A stretch of 52,282 nt of DNA from Spirochaetota bacterium. Its GTDB lineage: Bacteria > Spirochaetota > UBA4802 > JAFGDQ01. The translations under genes and the position numbers were made by a program. This document shows positions 10,265-18,993 of the stretch, piece after piece (positions within the stretch are counted from its first letter, which is position 1; every line of letters begins with the position of its first letter). The stretch spans positions 1 to 52,282 of the forward strand of contig JAFGDQ010000034.1 of assembly GCA_016932015.1 (NCBI GenBank), in the 5' to 3' direction. The notes under the pieces were generated by a model that was given only the letters and a program-made list of their open reading frames with translations, did not search any database and was not told the DNA's origin.

Positions 10265-10761
10265 GATTCATGATCCAGCATTTCCGTAATTTCTTTAGCG
10301 TTGCTAAGGTTCAGAAAATCAAGAGCCCTGCCGCGCACTTTTTGTAATAATAAACTGATTTTTTCAAGTTCCTCATCATTAAGGTCACAAAACATATTTT
10401 TCATAATTTCTTTGTTCTTTGTTTTGACTTTGTCAAAGCATTGTTCGCCTTTCTCCGATATTTCAACTTTTACCACTCTCTGATCAAGTTTATCCCTTTC
10501 CTTTATAACAAAGTTATCTTTTGCCATTCTGTTAACAAGCATACTTATACCGTTTGGATTCCGGTCCAGCCATTTGGCAATATCTGAAACTGTTACCGGA
10601 TTTTTTAAATGCTTTAACGCGAGTAGTACTGAATGTTTTCTGTCAGTGAGGCCGACTTCTGCAAGAAGCGAATTCTCAACTCTGCTAAGAAGTCTGTAAA
10701 TTTGATTTATCAGAAGCCATGTTCTCATCCAGGGCCTGGTAAAAGAGAATTTAACCGGCAT
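10261..10761 (-). CDS. MarR family transcriptional regulator (copy 1)
   Basis: A 166-residue winged-helix regulator: KHSVLLALKHLKNPVTVSDIAKWLDRNPNGISMLVNRM is split over a recognition helix near residues 56-80, and a wing follows (RVVKVEISEKG). AAGGA precedes the start. It closely resembles the second MarR protein at 41595-42098, with long shared stretches such as KHSVLLALK and LKNPVTV. The gene is convergent with nifV and divergent from the phosphate-type symporter. The ligand and targets are unknown. Confidence 0.9.
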   Translation of the reverse strand: MPVKFSFTRPWMRTWLLINQIYRLLSRVENSLLAEVGLTDRKHSVLLALKHLKNPVTVSDIAKWLDRNPNGISMLVNRMAKDNFVIKERDKLDQRVVKVEISEKGEQCFDKVKTKNKEIMKNMFCDLNDEELEKISLLLQKVRGRALDFLNLSNAKEITEMLDHES

Positions 10762-11074
10762 ATATTTTTCCTTTTTAAAATTTAAACAAAATTAATTATC
10801 AAAAAGAATACAGATTAAAGATTAAATATTTTTTGCTAATCTTATAATTTTCGATTATGAAAATGAAAATTAATATTCTAATATTATAATAATTGATATA
10901 GCCGGTCAATAGATTTATTTTTAAATAATTTTCTTACTTATTGAAGCTATTATTAATTTAAGTATTTGACAGAAATGCATTTATAAAGATTTTGTAAGGA
11001 TTCTGTTGTATTTTTTAATGATTTAATAAAAGATTTTAAGACTTCAAAATCAATTCAAATACCCGAAATTTAAA
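10762..11074. promoter_or_regulatory. Divergent control region between marR copy 1 and the symporter
   Basis: There is no gene here. An inverted repeat AAGATTA/TAATCTT (10818-10824 and 10837-10843) could be an operator. The 13 bases TTAAAGATTAAAT (10815-10827) occur again before nifV at 9309-9321, but the region is so AT-rich that chance is possible. TTGACA at 10966-10971 is a good -35 box without a clear -10 partner. Confidence 0.3.
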
Positions 11075-12760
11075 ATGATAATAACAATTACAATTCTTGG
11101 AGGCCTGGCTCTTTTTCTTTTCGGAATGAAGATAATGAGTGAAGCTCTTCAAAACTCAGCTGGTGAAAAATTAAAAGATGTTTTATGGAAAGTAACAAAC
11201 AACCGCTTTAAAGGCGTACTGATTGGATTCGGAATAACGGGATTAATTCAGTCCTCAAGCGTAACAACAGTTATGCTGGTAAGTTTTGTAAATGCCGGAT
11301 TAATTAATCTTTTACAGTCCACAGGTATTATACTTGGAGCGAATATAGGCACAACAGTTACAGGATGGATTGTCGCAATTATAGGTTTTAAAATAAATAT
11401 TGCTTCATTTGCTTTGCCATCAATTGCAATAGGTTTTTTCTCGAGATTTATTCCTGGTGAAAAACTGAAATACTGGGGAGAGGTTCTTCTGGGTTTTGGG
11501 CTCCTTTTTCTGGGAATGTCAATTATGAATGGATCAGTTAAAGATCTGAGAGGATCTGAAACTGTGATGAATTTTATGTCTTCCTACCATGCAGATGGAA
11601 TTGATACTGCAATAATAGTGGTTTTTATAGGTGCAGCAATTACGATGTTAATTCAGTCATCAAGTGCTGTTATGGCAATGACAATGACACTTGCATATAA
11701 CGGGCTGATTGATTTTCAAACTGCATGCGCATTAATACTAGGCGAGAATATTGGCACAACAATCACCGCTAATCTCGCCGCAATAGGTTCCTCATTATCT
11801 GCAAGAAGAACTGCGATTGTTCACCTTATATTTAATCTGTTCGGTGTTATCTGGGTTCTTACTATTTTCAAGCCATTTTTTATACCACTGGTTGATTTTA
11901 TAATTCCAGGAAATCCTTTTTCATCCGATTTAGCATTAAAATCAAAGGCAATTACTGATCACATGGCCGGATTCCATACTTTATTTAATTTATCGAATAC
12001 AATCCTATTCCTTCCTTTTACGAAATACCTGGCAAAAGCAGCTGAAAGAATAATTCCGAAAAGAAAATCAGAAGATTCTCAGGAATTTCATTTAAAATAT
12101 ATCTCAACAGCTCTGCTTTCAGCTCCCTCTATTAACTTGAACCAGGCCAGGCTTGAAATTGAAAGAATGATGAATATTGTTACAGAAATGTTTGACCTGG
12201 TAATAAATGTTTTTAACAATCCTAAAACCAAACTCGGCCCTGTTGTTGAAAAGATACAAACTCTCGAAAATCATACAGATCTTCTTGAAAAGGAAATCTC
12301 AACATTTCTGGTCAGGGTATCCCAGAATACAATATCGGAAGAACAGAGTCAGGAAATATCCATAATGCTTCAAAGAGTAAATGAACTTGAAAGTATTGCT
12401 GACCACTGTGAATCGATTTTAAAGCTTATCAGAAGAAAGTATGACAAAAATATTGATTTTACTGAAAACGCTATGGAACAGATAATTGAAATTTCCGGTA
12501 AGGTTAAAGAATTTCTTTCCTTAATACAGGAGAATATATCAAAATCCTATCATAATATAATTGCTAAATCCGAAGTCATTGAAAACAGAATTGATGAACT
12601 CAGAAAGGAAATGAGAAAGGATCATGTTCAGAGATTAAATGAAGGAGTCTGCGATGTCACATCCGGTCTTCTGTTTATTGATATGCTTACCAGCTTTGAA
12701 AAAATTGGTGACCATGCATATAACATTGCAGAGGGAATATCCGGGCTTCGAATATTTTAA
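11075..12760 (+). CDS. Na/Pi symporter family protein with PhoU-like C-terminal domain
   Basis: A 561-residue membrane protein. It has the duplicated Na/Pi cotransporter core with the two QSSS motifs at residues 59-62 and 194-197 and two repeated ANIGTT/ENIGTT segments. From about residue 360 a helical PhoU-like domain follows, ending in EKIGDHAYNIAEG. Members such as the Vibrio NptA family import phosphate with sodium, while others with PhoU domains have unclear or exporter roles, so the substrate is a family inference. The start MIITITILGGLALFLFGMK fits the family, although no RBS is evident. It appears to be a single-gene unit ended by a terminator. Confidence 0.88.
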   Translation: MIITITILGGLALFLFGMKIMSEALQNSAGEKLKDVLWKVTNNRFKGVLIGFGITGLIQSSSVTTVMLVSFVNAGLINLLQSTGIILGANIGTTVTGWIVAIIGFKINIASFALPSIAIGFFSRFIPGEKLKYWGEVLLGFGLLFLGMSIMNGSVKDLRGSETVMNFMSSYHADGIDTAIIVVFIGAAITMLIQSSSAVMAMTMTLAYNGLIDFQTACALILGENIGTTITANLAAIGSSLSARRTAIVHLIFNLFGVIWVLTIFKPFFIPLVDFIIPGNPFSSDLALKSKAITDHMAGFHTLFNLSNTILFLPFTKYLAKAAERIIPKRKSEDSQEFHLKYISTALLSAPSINLNQARLEIERMMNIVTEMFDLVINVFNNPKTKLGPVVEKIQTLENHTDLLEKEISTFLVRVSQNTISEEQSQEISIMLQRVNELESIADHCESILKLIRRKYDKNIDFTENAMEQIIEISGKVKEFLSLIQENISKSYHNIIAKSEVIENRIDELRKEMRKDHVQRLNEGVCDVTSGLLFIDMLTSFEKIGDHAYNIAEGISGLRIF

Positions 12761-12772
12761 CAATTAATACTT

Positions 12773-12816
12773 TGTTCCCTGATCCTGATAACCGGAACAG
12801 GGAACAGTAATTTTTT
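12773..12816 (+). terminator. Rho-independent terminator after the symporter
   Basis: A perfect 9 bp stem, TGTTCCCTG (12773-12781) with CAGGGAACA (12798-12806), is followed by a run of six T at 12811-12816. It lies 12 bases past the symporter stop and just past the stop of the convergent molybdenum-hydroxylase operon, so it may serve both directions. Confidence 0.8.
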
Positions 12817-12822
12817 ACAAAT

Positions 12823-15183
12823 CTATTTTATTGTTTCCAGAAGAGCACGCTTCACAAGAGTTTTTGTAATTTGAATTTTATATCCTGCATCTTTAAGCGG
12901 CTGCGCTTCAGCTACCGCTGCAGCTCCCGCAGCCTCGGCGATTTCCTCATTTATTATTTTACCTGCTATTGATTTTTCAGCCTTAAAAGCACGGTAAGGT
13001 TTCGGAGCAACCGCATTCAGGCAAATACGCGGACTTTCGCCTCCTGTAAGTACAGCGCAGTTAACAACGGGAAAATCTATAGTTTTCCTGAAAGCGAATT
13101 TTTTAAATACGCTTTTACTTCCCTGTGGGGGAGAAGGTACATGAATTTCAGTAATGATCTCATCAATAGCAAGAACTGTATTGCCAGGGATTTTCACATC
13201 AAAGAATTCTTCAGCATCAATAGTTCTCTTGTCCGTGACTATTTTTGCGTTGAGTGCAATGAGGGCGGGTGCAGTATCTGAAATATTTACCGCATAGCAG
13301 CCGCAGTTAAAACAGCGTCTTGCCTCTGTGTCGGCTTCTTCCATAGAAGGAGTAAATGAATCCTCTTTGTCCAGACATCGATTTCCTGAATTGAGTTCTT
13401 TAAGTTTAAATGCGTTGGTGTTTGTTACACCTGTTGGATCGAAACGTACGATTTTATTATTTTTTTCGGTAGTACTTAAATATACATTCCTGTACTCAAC
13501 CTCAAGAAAGTTATTCATACCATTTGCAGCTCTATGGCCATTGGCAACTGCTCCAATTACTGTTGCCGGACCGGTTGTCGCATCACCTCCTGCAAAAATA
13601 CCAAGTCTGGAAGTCATCTGCGTATCTTCTGAAACATCAATAAAACCCTGTTTATTTAACTGCATCTGGTATTTTTTCTCAAGAAATGAAAGGTCAACTT
13701 TCTGACCAACAGCCATGAGTATATTTTCAGCGTTTACGGTTATCTTTTCATTTTCGTCATATAGAGGATTAAACGATCCGTTTTTATCCCATGGGCTCAG
13801 GCAGCGTTTAAGTTCCATTCCTTTGACAACTCCGTTTTCCTCAACTACTCTGGAAAGGCCCCATGAGGGCATTATAATAATTCCCTCCTCTTCCGCTCTT
13901 GTTATTTCCTCGCTGCTTGCAGGCATGCGGTCTCTGGGTTCAAGGCATGCAAGTGTAACCTTTTTGGCTCCGAGCCGTTTTGCTGTAACTGCAACATCCA
14001 TCGCAACATTGCCGCCGCCTGTTACAATTACTTCAGTTCCGATTTTTCCTTCCATCCACTTGTTTACTTCAACTAGGAAATCCAGACCGAATTCAGTAAG
14101 TTCTTCACCTGCAATGCCTATTACCGGACGCTTCCACGCGCCTGTAGCATAATATACGCTGTCATATTTTTTCTCAAGTACTTTGGCTTTAATATCTTTG
14201 CCTATAGTTGTATTCAAACGGAATTCTATTCCCATATCTTCCAGGATTTTAATATATCTTCTGACTAAATCTTTCGGAAGCCTGTAAGCTGGAATAGCAT
14301 ACATAAGCATGCCCCCGGCTTCTTCTTTGCTGTCAAAAACAGTTACTTTATTTCCTGCTTTTCTAAGATAATAAGCTGCTGAAAGTCCTGAAGGTCCGGA
14401 ACCTATAACAGCTGCAGATTTACCAGTTTCTTTTTCAGGAACACGATAAAATTTGCCGCTGTTTTCCATTATATAGTCGCCTACGGTACGCTCAACACCG
14501 CTTATTAGAACGCTTTCATCACTGTTCGACCTGTTACAGCCATTCTGACAGAAATGAGCACAAACGCGGGCTGTGATAGCAGGCATCGGGTTTACATTCA
14601 TAATTATTTGAGCTGCTTCATCCCAGTTTCCGCTGCGTATCTGAGACATATAGCCTGGAATATCGGTACCTGCCGGGCATTCCATAGTGCAGGATGTTGT
14701 ACGGGCTTTATAACCGCCGAAAATTGAATGGAAGCGGTTGTCTCCGGTTATGGCAAAACATTCTTTTCCGCCCTTGCGGAGACAGTTAAATCTGTTATCA
14801 GGTTTACGGAAATACCAGCAGCGGTTAAGCTGCGCCAGGTTCCCCCCGATAGTACCCATGTCCCTGACATGAGGTGTAGCAACGCTGCAGGCCGCCTGAG
14901 CAAGTGCCGTATATTTCTTTTTAATAATTTGATTATCAGCAATATCGGCAAGCCTTGTGACAGCACCTATTTTAAGTGTGCCGTCTTCTTCCTTTATGAA
15001 ATCGAGTCCCGGTACCGATTTAATGTTTACAACAGTTTTCGGATACTGGAAATCGGGAAGTACATAATCTTTAAGTGTACCAAGAAGGTCAGTCGCGCCG
15101 GCTATCACTGTTGTTCTGCCGTTGCCAAGTTCCTTTACTGCCTCCTTTACGGATTTCGCGTTAGTATGATTAAATGGTTTCAT
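12823..15183 (-). CDS. Molybdenum hydroxylase FAD subunit with an inserted GltD-like NAD(P)H oxidoreductase module
   Basis: This 786-residue protein begins and ends as a CoxM-type FAD-binding subunit: TTVIAGATDLLGTLKD near residues 24-39 and ATPHVRDMGTIGGNLAQLN near 102-120, then a CO-dehydrogenase flavoprotein C-terminal domain from about 685. Between them lies a full GltD/dihydropyrimidine-dehydrogenase-like module: a cysteine-rich cluster domain (SCTMECPAGTDIPGY near 164-178, RVCAHFCQNGCNR near 206-218), an FAD Rossmann motif (IGSGPSGLSAAYYL near 260-273), an NAD(P)H motif (VTGGGNVAMDVA near 387-398) and the closing FAD motif (IFAGGDATTGPA near 529-540). Extra cysteines C122, C134 and C142 lie where 4-hydroxybenzoyl-CoA reductase carries an additional 4Fe-4S cluster. 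It is the last gene of the operon. NAD(P)H coupling is an inference; the substrate is unknown. Confidence 0.85.
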   Translation of the reverse strand: MKPFNHTNAKSVKEAVKELGNGRTTVIAGATDLLGTLKDYVLPDFQYPKTVVNIKSVPGLDFIKEEDGTLKIGAVTRLADIADNQIIKKKYTALAQAACSVATPHVRDMGTIGGNLAQLNRCWYFRKPDNRFNCLRKGGKECFAITGDNRFHSIFGGYKARTTSCTMECPAGTDIPGYMSQIRSGNWDEAAQIIMNVNPMPAITARVCAHFCQNGCNRSNSDESVLISGVERTVGDYIMENSGKFYRVPEKETGKSAAVIGSGPSGLSAAYYLRKAGNKVTVFDSKEEAGGMLMYAIPAYRLPKDLVRRYIKILEDMGIEFRLNTTIGKDIKAKVLEKKYDSVYYATGAWKRPVIGIAGEELTEFGLDFLVEVNKWMEGKIGTEVIVTGGGNVAMDVAVTAKRLGAKKVTLACLEPRDRMPASSEEITRAEEEGIIIMPSWGLSRVVEENGVVKGMELKRCLSPWDKNGSFNPLYDENEKITVNAENILMAVGQKVDLSFLEKKYQMQLNKQGFIDVSEDTQMTSRLGIFAGGDATTGPATVIGAVANGHRAANGMNNFLEVEYRNVYLSTTEKNNKIVRFDPTGVTNTNAFKLKELNSGNRCLDKEDSFTPSMEEADTEARRCFNCGCYAVNISDTAPALIALNAKIVTDKRTIDAEEFFDVKIPGNTVLAIDEIITEIHVPSPPQGSKSVFKKFAFRKTIDFPVVNCAVLTGGESPRICLNAVAPKPYRAFKAEKSIAGKIINEEIAEAAGAAAVAEAQPLKDAGYKIQITKTLVKRALLETIK

Positions 15184-15192
15184 TATATTCTC

Positions 15193-17550
15193 CTATGCTT
15201 TGCCTAACGCTTTAAGAACCTTATCCGGTGTGGCCGGGGGATCTACCCAGACTCCAATCGCGTTGTGAATTGCTATGATAACTGCATGAGTATTTGCCAG
15301 TGAATGGCTGATTCCACTTGCTCCGTAAACAGCATTGCCTGCACGGCTTTCAAGAAAATCCCTTTCAACATGAGGGACATCTTTTATTGTGGGTTTTTTG
15401 TAATCAAACATATTGGTATTTAGCTTAACACCTGTTCTTTGATCATAGACAAAATCCTCAAGCAGCTGACATCCCTGACTGAAGTACATTACCTGGTCAA
15501 TCTGGCTTTCAAGGGAGGTACGTCTTATAACTTTGCCTGTGTCAGCAACTACTCCGAAGCGCAGAATTTCAACTTCACCGGTTTCCGTATCTACAGCAAC
15601 TTCACAGTAAGCAGTATTCATTGTGTCCAGCATTTTACCCATACCCTGACTCCAGATTGACAGCGGGGGCCTGCCTGAATAGGTAGCAAAAATATTTTTC
15701 TTTACAGCTTTCGGTACGGGAACAGATTTGTCCGGATCAGCCTTAATGAAGATTTTTCCTTTTTCCATATCAAGATCTTCCGGTTTAAGGCCTTTAAACG
15801 GGCTCGGGTCTTCAGGCGGACCAAATTCGAACATGGATCTTGCAGGCGGGTTCTCAGCCTCATCAATTGCGGCTTTCAGAATGTTCTTTTTCAGAATATG
15901 CGCACATTCTTTCATAACCCATGCGGAAGCTGTAGTACCGTCACTGCCGCCTCCTACAGGAAAGAAAGGCTCTCTGTAATCGAAGTCAACTATGACGTCT
16001 TCATATTCAAGACCAAGCTCTTCCGCGACCACCATTGCATTGGCTTCTACGGCAAAAATGCCAGTGCACGGGCCCTGGGTGGGCATATGTACTATACCGT
16101 TACGGAGCTCCAGCTTGGTGTTATAAGTAGCTCCGGAATGTCGCGGGCTCATTTGATATCTGAAACTTGCTCCATGCATTCTTCCGTCAGGGAGTTTCTT
16201 AGAACCAGCTGAATGCCAGTCCCAGCTCATCATTTCTTTTCCGGTTTCGATGCATGCCTCGAAACTAGGTACAGGCTCCGGATCCTCCTGGGAAACCGGA
16301 CCGTGGAGATTAAGCCTTGCAATATTGATAGGATCCTTGCCGAGCTTTTCTGCTATAAGATATATTGCCATTGTTATGGAATCCCAGTTAAAAGGACAAT
16401 GCTGGCCGCTAACATACATTTTACCTCGGTTACTGTCGACAACTTCCATTTTTTGTTTTATGTTCAGGCATTTTGTTGTAAAGTAAGGCCCGTAATGCTG
16501 GTCACCGGATGTTCCGAAGCTTGAGCTACCTCTTGCTCCGCCGTCCGCAATGGAATAATCATCGATAGCAGTTATTAAACCGTTATCCTTGAAACCGACC
16601 TTCATATGGATAAATCGCTGGTTAATAAGAAAATCGAAAGTGTCCTTGCGGGTATTCATACAGCGGACAGGCCTCCCGGTTCTTCTTGCAAGCAGGGGAG
16701 TGATCTCCTGGGATTTCCGCAAACCCCAGTCGCAATACTTTCCTCCCTGGAAAATTCCCCTGTGAATTACTTTTTCCGGAGGCATCTTATACATCCTGCC
16801 AACAGCATCTTTAGCAAGGTCTGTCCTCCAGGCAACCCCTTCAAGGTGAAGGCTTTTCCCCCCTCCGTGATAAGGATCATCGAACCACCAGGCAACAGAT
16901 CCCGAAGGATTCGGCATGTGAGAAGCAAATGCAGGCATATTTAAATCGTATTCAATAATATAATCAGCTTCTTTAAATCCGGATTCCACATCTCCCTGTT
17001 CAAGAGTTGAAAAGTGTACGTTCCCTGTTTTTGGAACCGGTGGGCCGAACATAGAAGATGCCATTCTTTCTTCAGGACGAATAACAGGAAAGTCAGGTTT
17101 TCTTCCTGTTTGTATATCTACTATGTGTGGTAAAATTTCCCATTCTATATCCAGCTCTTTTAATGCTTTCTCGCAGATATCTTCGTTTTCTGCTACAACT
17201 ATAACTCCAACTTCAACACCTTCATGATCAGCAATATTATCAAGCCATGGTTCTTTTGGTGCGAAGGATTCGCCTTCGCTAACCAGTTTTTTTATATCCT
17301 CATCTTCCCATGTTACAATATCTGCAACTCCGGGTATTGACCTGGCTTTATCAGTATTTATACTAATAATTTTCGCGTTTGCATATGGGCTGCGTAAAAA
17401 TTTGGCATGAAGCATTCCAGGCACTGCATAATCAATACCAAATTTGGCAATTCCTGCTGCAAGGGCATATGAAAGCCTGCCCGGAAGGTTAGGTTTTCCC
17501 ACTACTCTGAATTCTTCTCTTTGACCGTTTACTCCTTCAAGATCAGCCAT
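15193..17550 (-). CDS. Molybdenum hydroxylase large (molybdopterin-binding) subunit, divergent
   Basis: A 785-residue member of the xanthine dehydrogenase/aldehyde oxidase large-subunit family: GKPNLPGRLSYA at the start, MLHAKFLRSPYANAKI near residues 46-61, GRPVRCMNTRKDTF in the middle and a normal C-terminal end, DPPATPDKVLKAL. Two things are odd. The glycine-rich molybdopterin motif is altered (GIFQGGKYCDWG), and the conserved GVGE segment that holds the catalytic glutamate reads GISH, putting His749 where Glu is expected. It may therefore catalyse a different reaction or none. A very strong Shine-Dalgarno sequence, AAGGAGGGGG, lies inside the end of the preceding Fe-S gene, and only one base separates the two genes. 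Confidence 0.85.
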   Translation of the reverse strand: MADLEGVNGQREEFRVVGKPNLPGRLSYALAAGIAKFGIDYAVPGMLHAKFLRSPYANAKIISINTDKARSIPGVADIVTWEDEDIKKLVSEGESFAPKEPWLDNIADHEGVEVGVIVVAENEDICEKALKELDIEWEILPHIVDIQTGRKPDFPVIRPEERMASSMFGPPVPKTGNVHFSTLEQGDVESGFKEADYIIEYDLNMPAFASHMPNPSGSVAWWFDDPYHGGGKSLHLEGVAWRTDLAKDAVGRMYKMPPEKVIHRGIFQGGKYCDWGLRKSQEITPLLARRTGRPVRCMNTRKDTFDFLINQRFIHMKVGFKDNGLITAIDDYSIADGGARGSSSFGTSGDQHYGPYFTTKCLNIKQKMEVVDSNRGKMYVSGQHCPFNWDSITMAIYLIAEKLGKDPINIARLNLHGPVSQEDPEPVPSFEACIETGKEMMSWDWHSAGSKKLPDGRMHGASFRYQMSPRHSGATYNTKLELRNGIVHMPTQGPCTGIFAVEANAMVVAEELGLEYEDVIVDFDYREPFFPVGGGSDGTTASAWVMKECAHILKKNILKAAIDEAENPPARSMFEFGPPEDPSPFKGLKPEDLDMEKGKIFIKADPDKSVPVPKAVKKNIFATYSGRPPLSIWSQGMGKMLDTMNTAYCEVAVDTETGEVEILRFGVVADTGKVIRRTSLESQIDQVMYFSQGCQLLEDFVYDQRTGVKLNTNMFDYKKPTIKDVPHVERDFLESRAGNAVYGASGISHSLANTHAVIIAIHNAIGVWVDPPATPDKVLKALGKA

Positions 17551-17551
17551 G

Positions 17552-18229
17552 TTATTCCCCCTCCTTAGCCATTATTGATGCTGCTTCCATAATAGCAGTG
17601 GAGTGGCGCGGGTATGTACCGCATATGCAAATATTGCCCGCGAGCGCCTCTTTTATCTCCTCATCCGTAGGATGCGGGTTTTTGTCCAGTATGGATTTTG
17701 CGGAAACAAGAAAACCAGGTGTACAGTAACCGCATTGCATTGCGTCCCACTTGCAGTAGGCATCAACCAGAGGTTTCCATTTCGGATTTGCAGCTATACC
17801 TTCAATAGTCTGTATGTTTTTTCCTTCGCATTCTACAGCAAGTATAGAGCATGAAAGTACAGATCTGCCATCCATTATGACTGTACAGGAGCCGCAGACT
17901 CCGCGGTCGCACATAAGTTTAGACCCTGTAAGTCCAAGTCGGAATTGCAGCGTGCGTTGTAATGTCCAGTGGGGTTCGATGAGAACTTCACAGTCTTTCC
18001 CATTAATATTCAGCGATACAGTTACCGGAATAACTGCATCCGGATGATCTTCAGTATAATGTTGTTTCAGTTCCGGATATCCGGAAAAATCTTTGCTGCA
18101 GACCGGGCAGCGAAAGTCTTTAACTGTCGCAGGTATTGCTTCAATTGAACCTGCAGCCTGTGCCTGAGCTGTTGCATGAGTAAAAGAAGTTCTTTTACCG
18201 CTTCCATTTATTTTTTCATTATTATGCAT
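17552..18229 (-). CDS. Molybdenum hydroxylase 2Fe-2S subunit with N-terminal C2H2 zinc finger
   Basis: The C-terminal 155 residues are a standard CoxS/XdhC-type subunit with two 2Fe-2S clusters: C107, C112, C115 and C127 for the plant-type cluster, and C166, C169, C201 and C203 for the second. In front of this sits an extension of about 65 residues with a textbook C2H2 zinc finger, C41-x2-C44-x12-H57-x4-H62 (FRCPVCSKDF then LKQHYTEDH). A zinc finger on this subunit is unusual; it may bind a partner or simply stabilise the subunit. AAGGAGG precedes ATG 18229. It is the first gene of the three-gene operon. Confidence 0.88.
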   Translation of the reverse strand: MHNNEKINGSGKRTSFTHATAQAQAAGSIEAIPATVKDFRCPVCSKDFSGYPELKQHYTEDHPDAVIPVTVSLNINGKDCEVLIEPHWTLQRTLQFRLGLTGSKLMCDRGVCGSCTVIMDGRSVLSCSILAVECEGKNIQTIEGIAANPKWKPLVDAYCKWDAMQCGYCTPGFLVSAKSILDKNPHPTDEEIKEALAGNICICGTYPRHSTAIMEAASIMAKEGE

Positions 18230-18278
18230 TGATTTGCCTCCTTAAAAATAATACATATCTGGCAGAAATTATTAATAA

Positions 18279-18317
18279 ATTATAACTTGAACGATCACTA
18301 TAATACAGAATAGTGAT
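18279..18317 (-). promoter_or_regulatory. Candidate promoter and operator of the molybdenum hydroxylase operon
   Basis: On the minus strand TATAAT occupies 18284-18279, about 50 bases before the first gene. Where the -35 box should lie there is a 7 bp inverted repeat, ATCACTA (18294-18300) and TAGTGAT (18311-18317). A related ACACTATT lies further upstream. This is consistent with a repressor or activator site, but the -35 match is poor. The rest of 18318-18618 is AT-rich and shows no gene. Confidence 0.4.
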
Positions 18318-18618
18318 ATAATTACACTATTATTTCTCAATAAATTTACAGCAGTATGCTTAGTTTTTAAATGTGTATCAATATACCAAGGTAAATTTTG
18401 GTTCTTTAGTAATTTAATAGTAATTATTTTTAAATGCGGTATTTTTGCAATATGATTTTATCAATTTTTAGAGTTTTTATAAGATTCCCGGATAATGAAA
18501 CAAAAGTGTATCTTTATTAGAAGGATGTGATTTCGGATTGTATAAGTACCAGCATATTCAATAAGCAAATCATCAGTATTTTATAAATAGAAATATAAAG
18601 AAGATATGCTCTGAATTT

Positions 18619-18936
18619 TTATTTAAATTTTTTCCAGACATAGAAATTTAAGTCTATTTGACAGTCTTCTGTAAACCGAACTCCTTCTTTTTTTAATTTT
18701 TTCTTCTGAAGCTCTATTCCTTCTTCAGTTTTTATTGAAATTATCCCTTTGGAATTTACAACTCTCCACCACGGAAGATTATATTTTTCAGACATGGAAT
18801 GAAGTATCCATGATACACGGCGGGCTCCTTTCGGATTACCGGCCATATACGCAATTATTCCGTATGAAAGAATTTTTCCCTCAGGGATATTTCGAATAAT
18901 ATCAATAACTTTATGAGTAAAAATATTACTGGACAT
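18619..18936 (-). CDS. Alkyltransferase-like (ATL) DNA-repair protein
   Basis: A 105-residue protein with the DNA-binding domain of O6-alkylguanine-DNA methyltransferase: PEGKILSYGIIAYMAG and KGARRVSWIL. The active-site PCHR is replaced by PWWRV (W56, W57), which is the mark of ATL proteins. They bind alkylated guanines and hand them to nucleotide excision repair without transferring the alkyl group. The length is usual for the family. No RBS is evident, and no functional partner is next to it. Confidence 0.85.
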   Translation of the reverse strand: MSSNIFTHKVIDIIRNIPEGKILSYGIIAYMAGNPKGARRVSWILHSMSEKYNLPWWRVVNSKGIISIKTEEGIELQKKKLKKEGVRFTEDCQIDLNFYVWKKFK

Positions 18937-18993
18937 ATAGTATAAAAGAACAATAGTAATTTTTGCTGACCATACTGCAATATTTTAATTCTT

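Noticed and set aside
9309..10827. Shared 13-base TTAAAGATTAAAT as a nifV/marR regulatory motif
   Set aside because: Too AT-rich for a match of this length to carry weight in such a sequence.
12823..18229. Classical xanthine dehydrogenase assignment
   Set aside because: Three subunits fit the family, but the missing Glu, changed molybdopterin motif and inserted module do not support that substrate.
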